From positions 1 through 64,000 of the forward strand of contig NZ_QGGR01000004.1 of the NCBI RefSeq assembly GCF_003148685.1: DNA of 64,000 nt, given 5' to 3'. Position 1 is the first letter of the stretch; every line of letters begins with the position of its first letter. This document shows, in pieces, positions 26,133 to 33,985 of this stretch. The notes under the pieces are model-generated. The model was not told where the DNA came from, made no database searches, and was given only the letters and a program-made list of their open reading frames with translations. This stretch comes from Actinoplanes xinjiangensis. Its GTDB lineage: Bacteria; Actinomycetota; Actinomycetes; Mycobacteriales; Micromonosporaceae. A program made the translations under genes and the position numbers.

Positions 26133-26906
26133 CCCCCGAAGAACCAGCCCGTCGGCGGCCAGGCCCCGGTCGTCCAGCGGATCCGCCTCCGGTACGCGAA
26201 GCGTGGCCCGCTGCGCTTCACCTCGCACCGTGACTTCGCCCGCGCGTTCGAGCGGGCGCTGCGCCGTGCGAACGTGCCGATCGCCTTCTCGCAGGGCTTC
26301 ACCCCACACCCGAAGATCTCGTACGCCAGTGCCGCCCCGACCGGGGTCGGTAGTGAGGCGGAGTACCTGGAGATCGGCCTACAGGCCCCGGTCGACGCGG
26401 AGGCACTGCGGGTCGCGCTGGACGCCGCGCTCTCCCCGGGTCTGGACGTGCTGGAGGCGGTGATCGCCGGGCCGGGCAGCCTCGCCGACCGGATCGACGC
26501 CTCCCGCTGGCGGCTGGAGCTTCCCGGGGTCGAGCCCGAGGTCGCGGAGAAGGCCGTCGCGGCGTTCCTCGGGTCCTCGGAAGTCCTGGTGGAACGCATG
26601 ACCAAGCAGGGCCGCCGCAGTTTCGACGCGCGGGTGGCGGTCACCCGTTGCGAGGTCGCCGATGCGCCGGACCTACCTTCCGAGGCGGTTGCGGTACCGT
26701 GTGCGATAATCGACCTTGTCGTACGGCAGGTGACTCCGGCCGTGCGGCCCGATGACGTCCTCTCCGGCCTGCGCGTGGTGGCTGGCCTGGAGCCGCCGGT
26801 ACCCCCACGGGTGACCCGGCTGGCCCAGGGCACACTCACCGCTCAGGGGGAGATCGCTGATCCGTTGGACGCGGATCGCGAGGACGTCAGCATCGGAGAA
26901 CGCTAG
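26130..26906 (+). CDS. TIGR03936-family radical SAM-associated protein, probable ATT start
   Basis: 258 residues if begun at ATT 26130. The conserved block RIRLRYAKRGPLRFTSHRD and FERALRRANVPIAFSQGFTPHPKISYA identifies the DUF2344/TIGR03936 family, which always accompanies TIGR03960 radical SAM proteins. The first standard start (GTG 26274) would remove 48 residues including the family hallmark RFTSHRD, so initiation at ATT, placed seven bases after AGGAG, is the better model. Coupling to the upstream stop (11 bases away) would help. The alternatives are a start-codon mutation or a base error. Function is not established for the family. Confidence 0.82.
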   Translation: MPPKNQPVGGQAPVVQRIRLRYAKRGPLRFTSHRDFARAFERALRRANVPIAFSQGFTPHPKISYASAAPTGVGSEAEYLEIGLQAPVDAEALRVALDAALSPGLDVLEAVIAGPGSLADRIDASRWRLELPGVEPEVAEKAVAAFLGSSEVLVERMTKQGRRSFDARVAVTRCEVADAPDLPSEAVAVPCAIIDLVVRQVTPAVRPDDVLSGLRVVAGLEPPVPPRVTRLAQGTLTAQGEIADPLDADREDVSIGER

Positions 26907-27042
26907 CCGGGAGCCCGGCCGGCGTTCGTTGGCAGACTTCGGCAAGCCCGACTTGACAAGGCCGGGCCCGAAAAACTTTGCAGCGATCCTGCGTGGCAGC
27001 GCTCACCCGCGCCCGGGGTCGCCGAGAACTGGAGAGCGCCCC

Positions 27043-30000
27043 ATGCTCGATAACGAGCCCCCAGCCAACCTGGGAGATCAGGGCGGTGAACGGGATGGAG
27101 CCACCACTCCTCCCGGAGACGCCGCCGCAAGCACCACCCCGGTCCGCCGGACGCGTGCCCCGCGCCGTAAAGCCGCCGCCCCGCCCGCAGAGCCTGCGGA
27201 GACCACGGGGACGAGCGGTGCCGAGCCCGGCGCCGCGATCGAGGCGGCGGCCGCGGGAGACGCGGCCGACACCCCGGAGGCCCCGCCTCCGCCGGTGAAG
27301 AAGGCCACCCGGGCCCGCCGTAAGAAGGTGGAGCCGGCCGCCGAGGTCGCCGAGACACCCGACGCCGTCGAGACGCCGGCCGGTCCCGCCGCGGAGACGG
27401 CCGCCGGTCCCGCCGCCGAGACCGCGGACGCTCCGCCTCCGCCGGTGAAGAAGGCCACCCGGGCCCGCCGTAAGAAGGTCGAGCCGGCCGCCGAGCAGCC
27501 CACGCTCGTCGACGTCCCGGCCGAGGACCCGACTCCCGCCGACGTCCCGGTCGAGGTGGCGGTCACCCCGCCGGTGCCGGTCGCCGAGGAGGAGCTCTCC
27601 GAGGAGGACGAGGCCGCCCTCATCGAGGAGGCCGCCGTGCAGGCCGCCTCCGCCGCACGTGCCGCCGGTGTCCCGGTGGTCGGCATCCTTCCGCTCGACG
27701 ACGAATTCGTGGAGGAGCAGCCGGCCGTTCGCACCCGGGGCCGTCGCGCCCCGCTGCCGCCCGCCGTGCTGTTCATGCCGCCGGAGGCCACCGAGGCCGA
27801 GCCGGCCGCTCCGGTGACCCGTCGCCGCCGTACGGCCGCCGTGCCGGAACCGGTCGTCGAGCAGGTCGCCGCCGAGGAGACGGCCGCACCCGAGATCATC
27901 GCGGAGGAGCCCGCCGAGGGCGCCCGCCGCAGCCGTCGCCGTCGCCGTGGCGCGGCCGAGGAACCCGCCGAGGTCGCGGTCGTCGAGACCGAGCCGGTGG
28001 TGGACGAGGCCGACGAGAGCGCCGACGACGTCGAGGACGGCGACGAGGACGACGACGAGGACGGTGGCCTGGCCCGCCGGCGCCGCCGCCGTGGCCGTCG
28101 TGGCCGTGGGCGGGGCAAGGGCCCGTCCGACGACGCCGAGGACGGCGACGCCGATGCCGAGTCCGACGCGGAGGAGGGCGCCGAGGCGTCCGCCGACGAG
28201 GCCGAGGCCGAGGACGAGGAGGAGCCGGAGGACGGCGAGAGCGAGGGCGACGGTGTCACCCGCCGCCGGCGTCGCCGCCGCCGCAAGGGCTCCGGTGACA
28301 CCGAGACCGGTGGCATCGAGGACGGTGTGCACACCGTCGTCCGGGTCCGTGAGCCGCGTCGCACCTCCGACGAGGTGCAGGGTGTCTCCGGCTCGACCCG
28401 GCTGGAGGCCAAGCGCCAGCGCCGCCGGGACGGCCGTGAGCAGCGCCGTACCCGCCCGCCGATCCTGAGCGAGTCGGAGTTCCTGGCCCGCCGGGAGGCG
28501 GTGGACCGGGTGATGGTCGTCCGGCAGAAGTCGGATCGTCTCCAGATCGCGGTCCTCGAGGACGGGATCCTGGTCGAGCACTACGTGGCCCGGGCGACGT
28601 CCGGCACCATGGTCGGCAACGTGTACCTGGGCAAGGTGCAGAACGTGCTGCCGAGCATGGAGGCCGCGTTCGTCGACGTGGGCCGTGGCCGTAATGCCGT
28701 GCTCTACGCCGGTGAGGTCAACTGGGACGCCACCGGCCTGGAGGGCCGTGCCCGCTCGATCGAGCAGGCGCTGCGCTCCGGCGACTCGGTGCTGGTGCAG
28801 GTCACCAAGGACCCGATCGGCCACAAGGGTGCCCGGCTGACCAGCCACATCGCGCTCTCCGGACGGCACCTGGTCTACGTGCCGAACGGCAACGCCTCGG
28901 GCATCAGCCGCAAGCTGCCGGACAACGAGCGCAAGCGGCTGCGCGACATCCTGAAGAAGCTGGTACCGGACGGCGCCGGCGTGATCGTCCGGACCGCGGC
29001 CGAGGGCGCGAGCGAGGACGAGCTGGCCCGCGACGTCAAGCGGTTGCAGGCGCAGTGGGAGGACATCCAGGCCAGGGCCGCCGAGGGCAACGCCCCGCGG
29101 GCGCTCTCCGAGGAGCCCGACCTGGTCATCCGGGTGGTCCGGGACCTCTTCAACGAGGACTTCCGCGAGCTGGTGGTGCAGGGCGAGCAGGCGTACGCCG
29201 AGGTGGAGAACTACCTCGACTCGGTCTCCCCGGACCTGGTGGAGCGACTGCGGCGGCACACCGGCGTGGCGGACGTCTTCGCCGAGTGGCGCATCGACGA
29301 GCAGATCCTCAAGGGCCTGGACCGCAAGGTGTTCCTGCCGTCCGGTGGTCACCTGGTGATCGACCGGACCGAGGCGATGACCGTCGTCGACGTCAACACC
29401 GGTAAGTACACCGGTGCCGGCGGCAACCTGGAGGAGACGGTCACCCGCAACAACCTGGAGGCGGCCGAGGAGATCGTGCGCCAGCTGCGGCTGCGCGACC
29501 TCGGTGGCATCGTGGTGATCGACTTCATCGACATGGTGCTGGAGAGCAACCGGGATCTGGTGCTGCGCCGGCTGACCGAGTGCCTGGGCCGGGACCGGAC
29601 CAAGCACCAGGTAACCGAGATCACTTCGCTCGGCCTGGTGCAGATGACCCGGAAGCGGATCGGTGCGGGCCTGCTGGAGGCGTTCAGCGAGACCTGTGAC
29701 CACTGCAAGGGCCGCGGTGTGGTGACCTTCCCGGAGCCGGTTCCGGAGAAGCGCTCCAACGGTGGCGGTGGTGGTGGCGGCGGCGGTGCTCCCGCGAGCC
29801 CTCAGGTGAAGGCGGTGGCCGCCGCGGCACCGCGCACCGAGACGCCCGTCCAGCAGCCGCCGGCTCGCCAGCGGCGGCGCCGGGGCGGTGGCGACAGCGT
29901 CGCCGTGGAGCAGCCGGCCGAGGCCGTGGAGACGGTCACCGAGACCGCCGCCCCGGTGGTCGAGGTCACGAGGCAGGCTGTCGAGCCGGTCGCCGCGCCG

Positions 30001-30396
30001 GTCGTGGCCACCGCGCCGGTCGTCTCGCCTGTCGTGGCCCCCGAGCCGGTCGTGGCGACCGAGCCGGGTCCGGCCGCGGAGGTGGCCGAGGTGCCACCGG
30101 CCCCGGTCGTGGGTTCGGGCATCGTCCGGCGGGCGCCGAAGCCGGCGCTGACCACCGCGGACGATGACGACGGCTACGACATCAGCGGGTACGACCTGTC
30201 GCGCTATGAGGCGCCGGCCGAGCAGAACGGTACGAACGCGGCCGACGAGGAGCCCCTGCGGCTGACCGGTGCCGACGACCCGGACGCGGCCGACGAGGAC
30301 GACGACGAGGGCGAGGACGACGAGGCGGTGGGCGCCGGCACGGGCACCCGCCGGCGGTCACGGCGCGGCGGCACGAGGCGGCGTACGCGTCCCTGA
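27043..30396 (+). CDS. rne: Ribonuclease E/G
   Basis: 1,117 residues. The first about 490 are low complexity: Ala/Pro/Glu with basic patches such as KKATRARRKKVEP (twice), and acidic runs. The S1 domain (about 505-595, GNVYLGKVQNVLPSMEAAFVDVGRGRNAV) and catalytic domain (VVDVNTGKYTG near 778; IVVIDFIDM near 826) follow, then the Zn-link CDHCKGRG near 886. A Pro/Val-rich tail ends in a basic patch. It is an endoribonuclease for mRNA decay and rRNA processing. The frame is open further upstream, but ATG 27043 has GGAG at the right distance and begins the typical MLDNEP. RNase E/G upstream of rplU-rpmA-obg is the conserved order. Confidence 0.94.
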   Translation: MLDNEPPANLGDQGGERDGATTPPGDAAASTTPVRRTRAPRRKAAAPPAEPAETTGTSGAEPGAAIEAAAAGDAADTPEAPPPPVKKATRARRKKVEPAAEVAETPDAVETPAGPAAETAAGPAAETADAPPPPVKKATRARRKKVEPAAEQPTLVDVPAEDPTPADVPVEVAVTPPVPVAEEELSEEDEAALIEEAAVQAASAARAAGVPVVGILPLDDEFVEEQPAVRTRGRRAPLPPAVLFMPPEATEAEPAAPVTRRRRTAAVPEPVVEQVAAEETAAPEIIAEEPAEGARRSRRRRRGAAEEPAEVAVVETEPVVDEADESADDVEDGDEDDDEDGGLARRRRRRGRRGRGRGKGPSDDAEDGDADAESDAEEGAEASADEAEAEDEEEPEDGESEGDGVTRRRRRRRRKGSGDTETGGIEDGVHTVVRVREPRRTSDEVQGVSGSTRLEAKRQRRRDGREQRRTRPPILSESEFLARREAVDRVMVVRQKSDRLQIAVLEDGILVEHYVARATSGTMVGNVYLGKVQNVLPSMEAAFVDVGRGRNAVLYAGEVNWDATGLEGRARSIEQALRSGDSVLVQVTKDPIGHKGARLTSHIALSGRHLVYVPNGNASGISRKLPDNERKRLRDILKKLVPDGAGVIVRTAAEGASEDELARDVKRLQAQWEDIQARAAEGNAPRALSEEPDLVIRVVRDLFNEDFRELVVQGEQAYAEVENYLDSVSPDLVERLRRHTGVADVFAEWRIDEQILKGLDRKVFLPSGGHLVIDRTEAMTVVDVNTGKYTGAGGNLEETVTRNNLEAAEEIVRQLRLRDLGGIVVIDFIDMVLESNRDLVLRRLTECLGRDRTKHQVTEITSLGLVQMTRKRIGAGLLEAFSETCDHCKGRGVVTFPEPVPEKRSNGGGGGGGGGAPASPQVKAVAAAAPRTETPVQQPPARQRRRRGGGDSVAVEQPAEAVETVTETAAPVVEVTRQAVEPVAAPVVATAPVVSPVVAPEPVVATEPGPAAEVAEVPPAPVVGSGIVRRAPKPALTTADDDDGYDISGYDLSRYEAPAEQNGTNAADEEPLRLTGADDPDAADEDDDEGEDDEAVGAGTGTRRRSRRGGTRRRTRP

Positions 30397-30404
30397 GCTG
30401 TGTG

Positions 30405-30457
30405 AACCCGGCCCGGTAGTTACTTGTAAAGAAAGTTAACTACCGGGCCGGGTTTTC
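30405..30457 (+). terminator. Intrinsic terminator after RNase E/G
   Basis: AACCCGGCCCGGTAGTT pairs perfectly with AACTACCGGGCCGGGTT (30438-30454), followed by TTCC; the last T residues belong to the stem. A long 17-bp stem with a 16-base loop. Confidence 0.85.
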
Positions 30458-30505
30458 CGTTACCCTCGGCGGATCGATCCCTGTCCCCCGAGGAGACCGA
30501 GTTCC

Positions 30506-30997
30506 ATGCGTATCCCTGCCCTCGCCGCCGTGGCGATCTCCGCGGTCATGCTGACCGGCTGTTCCGGCGGCGACGAACCGTCGGCCCCGGCCGCCCAGGC
30601 CCCCGCCGCGGACGCCGGTGCGCCCGCGTCGCAGCAGTCCGAGAAGCCGACCGACACCGCGCTCTCCGAGGACACCGAGGCCATCTGCGCCCAGGCCAGC
30701 CGGACCAGCAACGAATTCGGCAAGACGTTCGCCGAGGACTACCAGTTGCTGATCAGGGCCGCCGCGGAGGGCAAGGAGGCGAAGGCCAAGGCCCAGGAGA
30801 AGGTCACCCGCGACCTGCAGAACTTCTCCTTCGCCCTGCTCGACATGTCCAAGCTGGCCGCCGACCCGGCGGTGAAGAAGGCGCTGGGCACGATGGGGGC
30901 CCAGGTCACCGCCCTCAAGGGCGACGTCACCAAGGTCGACGAGAAGAAGCTGGCCGACCTGCACACCGTGCTCGACAAGGCCTGCGGCCGCGGGTGA
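30506..30997 (+). CDS. Small lipoprotein, unknown function
   Basis: 163 residues. The signal peptide MRIPALAAVAISAVMLTGC carries a lipobox (LTGC, Cys19), so the mature protein should be lipid-anchored outside the membrane. A Pro/Ala/Ser linker (about 25-50) and a helical domain (about 55-163) with two Cys (EAICAQASR and DKACGRG) follow. The pattern of an N-terminal CAQA and terminal C resembles many actinobacterial lipoproteins of unknown role. GAGGAG precedes the ATG. It stands between two terminators/promoters, so it is probably monocistronic. Confidence 0.8.
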   Translation: MRIPALAAVAISAVMLTGCSGGDEPSAPAAQAPAADAGAPASQQSEKPTDTALSEDTEAICAQASRTSNEFGKTFAEDYQLLIRAAAEGKEAKAKAQEKVTRDLQNFSFALLDMSKLAADPAVKKALGTMGAQVTALKGDVTKVDEKKLADLHTVLDKACGRG

Positions 30998-31006
30998 CAG
31001 CCCGGT

Positions 31007-31161
31007 TTGGGTCTCAGCCCTGCGATGAAGTAGTCTTTCCGACGGCGCCTTTTAGGCGCTAGCTCCGTGCGCGCTCCGGGAACACTTGAGCGCCCGCCGG
31101 ATTCTCAGCACCATCCGCCAGCAGCCTTATGGCTGCGTAAGTCTCAGGGAGTCCGCGTCCG
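31007..31161 (+). promoter_or_regulatory. Promoter and structured leader of rplU-rpmA
   Basis: TTGGGT (31007-31012) and TAGTCT (31031-31036) are 18 bases apart and could be -35 and -10. The leader of about 120 bases then holds a hairpin GCGCC-TTTTA-GGCGC (31045-31059) and CAGCC-TTAT-GGCTG followed by CGTAAGTCTCAGGGAG. Ribosomal protein operons often have autoregulatory leaders. Whether this one binds L21 is unknown. Confidence 0.5.
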
Positions 31162-31476
31162 ATGTACGCGATCGTCAAGACCGGCGGCAAGCAGTACAAG
31201 GTTGCCGAGGGCGACGTGATCGAGGTCGAGAAGCTCGCGGGTCAGCCCGGCGATGCCCTGACCCTCGCCGCGGTCCTCCTCGTCGACGGTGACAACCTGG
31301 TGACCGAAGCGGCCAAGCTTGCCAACGTTACGGTGTCCGGCGAGATCGCCGAGCACACCAAGGGTCCGAAGATCCGGATCCACAAGTTCAAGAACAAGAC
31401 CGGTTACCACAAGCGCCAGGGGCACCGTCAGCCGCTGACCCGCGTCAAGGTCACCGGCATCAAGAGCGGGAAGTAG
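31162..31476 (+). CDS. rplU: 50S ribosomal protein L21
   Basis: 104 residues, full length. [18 protein letters not shown] is the family start, and the C-terminal [18 protein letters not shown] block is the L21 signature for 23S rRNA binding. AGGGAG before the ATG gives a good ribosome site. rpmA follows after nine bases. Confidence 0.97.
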   Translation: MYAIVKTGGKQYKVAEGDVIEVEKLAGQPGDALTLAAVLLVDGDNLVTEAAKLANVTVSGEIAEHTKGPKIRIHKFKNKTGYHKRQGHRQPLTRVKVTGIKSGK

Positions 31477-31484
31477 GCGCGGAC

Positions 31485-31742
31485 ATGGCTCATAAAAAGG
31501 GTGCATCCAGCTCGCGTAACGGCCGTGAGTCCGCTGCTCAGCGGCTGGGCGTCAAGCGGTTCGGTGGCCAGCTCGTGAACGCCGGCGAGATCCTGATCCG
31601 CCAGCGGGGCACGAAGTTCCACCCCGGCGACCTGGTCGGCCGTGGCGGCGACGACACGCTGTTCGCGCTCGCTGCCGGCAACGTCCAGTTCGGCACCGCG
31701 CGCGGTCGCAAGACCGTCAGCATCGTGCCGGTCGCGCAGTAG
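31485..31742 (+). CDS. rpmA: 50S ribosomal protein L27
   Basis: 85 residues. [29 protein letters not shown] is typical of L27 without the cleaved N-terminal extension of firmicutes. The GxxLVRQRGTxFHPG region reads [19 protein letters not shown]. Its N-terminus reaches the peptidyl transferase centre. It is co-transcribed with rplU and followed by a strong terminator. Confidence 0.97.
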   Translation: MAHKKGASSSRNGRESAAQRLGVKRFGGQLVNAGEILIRQRGTKFHPGDLVGRGGDDTLFALAAGNVQFGTARGRKTVSIVPVAQ

Positions 31743-31750
31743 ATTTCTCT

Positions 31751-31794
31751 ACAGCGGGCCGTGGACCCTCGGGTCCGCGGCCCGCTGTCGTTTT
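31751..31794 (+). terminator. Intrinsic terminator after rpmA
   Basis: ACAGCGGGCC-GTGGACCC pairs with GGGTCCGCGGCCCGCTGT, followed by CGTTTT. It separates the ribosomal protein pair from obg. Confidence 0.9.
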
Positions 31795-31801
31795 CCGGAA
31801 C

Positions 31802-31859
31802 CCGGCGGCTGCGTCACCGCCGTCTCAGCAGCGCTGAGGCAGCGGCGAGAGCCGGCCAG
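31802..31859. repeat. Solitary copy B of the palindromic intergenic repeat
   Basis: A diverged copy: CACCGCCGTCTCAGC and GCTGAGGCAGCGGCG form the inner stem around AGC, and the outer arms (CCGGCGGCTG, AGCCGGCCAG) are imperfect. It sits between the rpmA terminator and obg. Confidence 0.78.
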
Positions 31860-31877
31860 CAGTAGTAGGAGTCGCAA

Positions 31878-33386
31878 GTGACCACGTTCGTCGACCGGGT
31901 AGTGCTGCACCTACAGGCGGGTGACGGCGGCCACGGCTGTGCCTCCGTGCACCGGGAGAAGTTCAAGCCGCTCGGCGGGCCGGACGGTGGCAACGGTGGG
32001 CACGGCGGCAGCATCACCCTGGTGGTGGACCCGCAGCAGCACACCCTGCTGGACTTCCACTTCCACCCGCACATCAAGGCCAACAACGGTGGTGGCGGCG
32101 CCGGATCGAACCGGGACGGCGCGACCGGCCGTGACCTGATCCTCAAGGTGCCGGACGGCACGGTCGTGCAGACCGAGGACGGCGAGGTGCTGGCCGACCT
32201 GGTCGGGGCCGGGACCGAGTTCACCGTGGCCCGTGGTGGCCGCGGCGGCCGGGGCAACGCCTCACTGGCCAACGCCCGGCGCAAGGTGCCCGGTTTCGCC
32301 GAACTGGGCGAGCCCGGCGACCAGCTGGACGTGGTGCTGGAGCTGAAGAGCGTCGCCGATGTGGGCCTGGTGGGTTTCCCGTCGGCCGGCAAGTCGTCGC
32401 TGATCTCGGTGATGTCCGCGGCCAAGCCGAAGATCGCCGACTACCCGTTCACCACCCTGGTGCCGAACCTGGGCGTGGTGCAGGCCGGCGAGCACACCTA
32501 CACCATCGCCGACGTGCCCGGCCTGATCCCGGGTGCGGCCACCGGCAAGGGCCTGGGCATGCAGTTCCTGCGGCACATCGAGCGGACCTCGGTGCTGGTG
32601 CACGTGCTGGACGCGGCGGCACCGGAGATCGAGCGTGACCCGCTGGCCGATCTGGACGCGATCGAGGCCGAGCTGGCCGCGTACGGGGGGCTGGAGGACC
32701 GGCCGCGGATCGTGGCACTCAACAAGATCGACATCCCGGACGGGCGTGACCTGGCCGAGATGGTGCGGCCCGACCTGGAGGCCCGTGGCTACCAGGTGTT
32801 CGAGGTCAGCGCGATGACCCGGGAGGGCCTGCGGGAGTTCGGGTTCGCCCTGGCCAAGCTGGTCGCCGAGAACCGTGCGGCCAAGCCGGTCGAGGAGGCC
32901 ACCCGGGTCGTGATCCGCCCCCGCGCGGTCGACGACAGCGGCTTCACGGTCGAGAAGGACGACGAGGGCGTCTTCGTGGTCCGCGGCGCCCAGGTGGAGC
33001 GCTGGATCAAGCAGACGAACTTCGACAACGACGAGGCCATCGGCTACCTCGGTGACCGGCTGGAGCGACTCGGCGTCGAGGCGGAACTCGGTAAGAAGGG
33101 TGCCCAGGCCGGCGACCCGGTCCGGATCGGCGAGCGGGTGTTCGACTGGCACCCCAATGCCGGTGAGTACATCTCCGGCCCGCGTGGCACCGACTCCCGT
33201 CTCGAGGAGCTGGACACCCGGCCCTCGGCGGCGCAGCGGCTCGCGGCCCGCAAGGCCCGTCGCGTCCGTAACGAGGACGAGATGGTGCACATGTCGGCCG
33301 ACGGCACGGTCAGCACCATCTCGAACTCCAAGCTCCCGGTGTTGGTGAGTGACGAGGATGACAGCGAGGGCGACACCGACGAATAG
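31878..33386 (+). CDS. obg: GTPase Obg/CgtA
   Basis: 502 residues. The glycine-rich Obg fold (1-160) begins [19 protein letters not shown]. The GTPase domain has [10 protein letters not shown] near 168, DVPGLIPGA (G3) and NKID (G4). The C-terminal OCT domain (about 355-430, [28 protein letters not shown]) is characteristic of Gram-positive Obg. An acidic/basic tail completes it. It acts in 50S assembly and stress signalling. The start is GTG with TAGGAG upstream, directly after palindrome copy B. Confidence 0.96.
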   Translation: MTTFVDRVVLHLQAGDGGHGCASVHREKFKPLGGPDGGNGGHGGSITLVVDPQQHTLLDFHFHPHIKANNGGGGAGSNRDGATGRDLILKVPDGTVVQTEDGEVLADLVGAGTEFTVARGGRGGRGNASLANARRKVPGFAELGEPGDQLDVVLELKSVADVGLVGFPSAGKSSLISVMSAAKPKIADYPFTTLVPNLGVVQAGEHTYTIADVPGLIPGAATGKGLGMQFLRHIERTSVLVHVLDAAAPEIERDPLADLDAIEAELAAYGGLEDRPRIVALNKIDIPDGRDLAEMVRPDLEARGYQVFEVSAMTREGLREFGFALAKLVAENRAAKPVEEATRVVIRPRAVDDSGFTVEKDDEGVFVVRGAQVERWIKQTNFDNDEAIGYLGDRLERLGVEAELGKKGAQAGDPVRIGERVFDWHPNAGEYISGPRGTDSRLEELDTRPSAAQRLAARKARRVRNEDEMVHMSADGTVSTISNSKLPVLVSDEDDSEGDTDE

Positions 33387-33443
33387 GCATCCGTCCAGAT
33401 CAGCGCAACCCGCCGGAAACGGTCGTCACCTAGAGTCACGTCC

Positions 33444-33881
33444 GTGCTGATCGAAATCCGCCCCGCCCTGGACCCGGAACTCGCCGCCCTCATCACTGCC
33501 CAGCAGCGGGAGTCGGCCGAGTCCGGTGTCCCGGCGGGACAGCGGATGTTCCAGCCGGACGAGGACGTCGCCTATCTGGTCGGTGTCGTGAACGGCCGGG
33601 CGGTCGCCTGTGCCGCCTGGCAGGCGGTCGGGCCGGCCGCCGCCGAACTGCGGCGGATCTACGTGCGCCCGGCGTTCCGCGGTCGCGGCCTCGCCCGCCA
33701 GATGATCGTGGCGATCGAGGAGGAGGCGCTCGCCGCGGGCCGCCCCCTGCTCCGGCTGGAGCTGGAGGCCGGCATGTCCGCGGCCATCGCCCTCTATCAG
33801 TCGTCCGGGTACCGGCAGGCCACGTCGGCCGCCCCGGACCGGGTGCGGTTCGAGAAGCGGCTGCCGGCGCTGGTCCAGTAA
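33444..33881 (+). CDS. GNAT-family N-acetyltransferase
   Basis: 145 residues, a single GNAT domain. The acetyl-CoA loop is IYVRPAFRGRGLARQMI, preceded by strand AAELRR and followed by LLRLELEAGMSAAIALYQSSGYR. The substrate cannot be deduced. Starts at GTG, seven bases after TAGAGT and without a ribosome site, so it is probably leaderless. It sits between obg and pepN, where many actinobacteria have proB and proA. Confidence 0.85.
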   Translation: MLIEIRPALDPELAALITAQQRESAESGVPAGQRMFQPDEDVAYLVGVVNGRAVACAAWQAVGPAAAELRRIYVRPAFRGRGLARQMIVAIEEEALAAGRPLLRLELEAGMSAAIALYQSSGYRQATSAAPDRVRFEKRLPALVQ

Positions 33882-33985
33882 CCGGCCGGGGCGGCTCGGG
33901 TACGGCGTACCGTCGCGCGGGCGTGTGGCCGGGCCCACGCCGCCCGTCGCGCGGGTGGCGCTCCCATACCGGCATGATTGTCGTC

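Noticed and set aside
26951..26985. Promoter with TTGACA at 26953 before RNase E/G
   Set aside because: TTGACA is perfect, but no acceptable -10 lies 16-18 bases downstream.
26887..29703. Long minus-strand open frame opposite RNase E/G (938 codons)
   Set aside because: An artefact of high GC and repeated Ala/Glu codons in the real gene.
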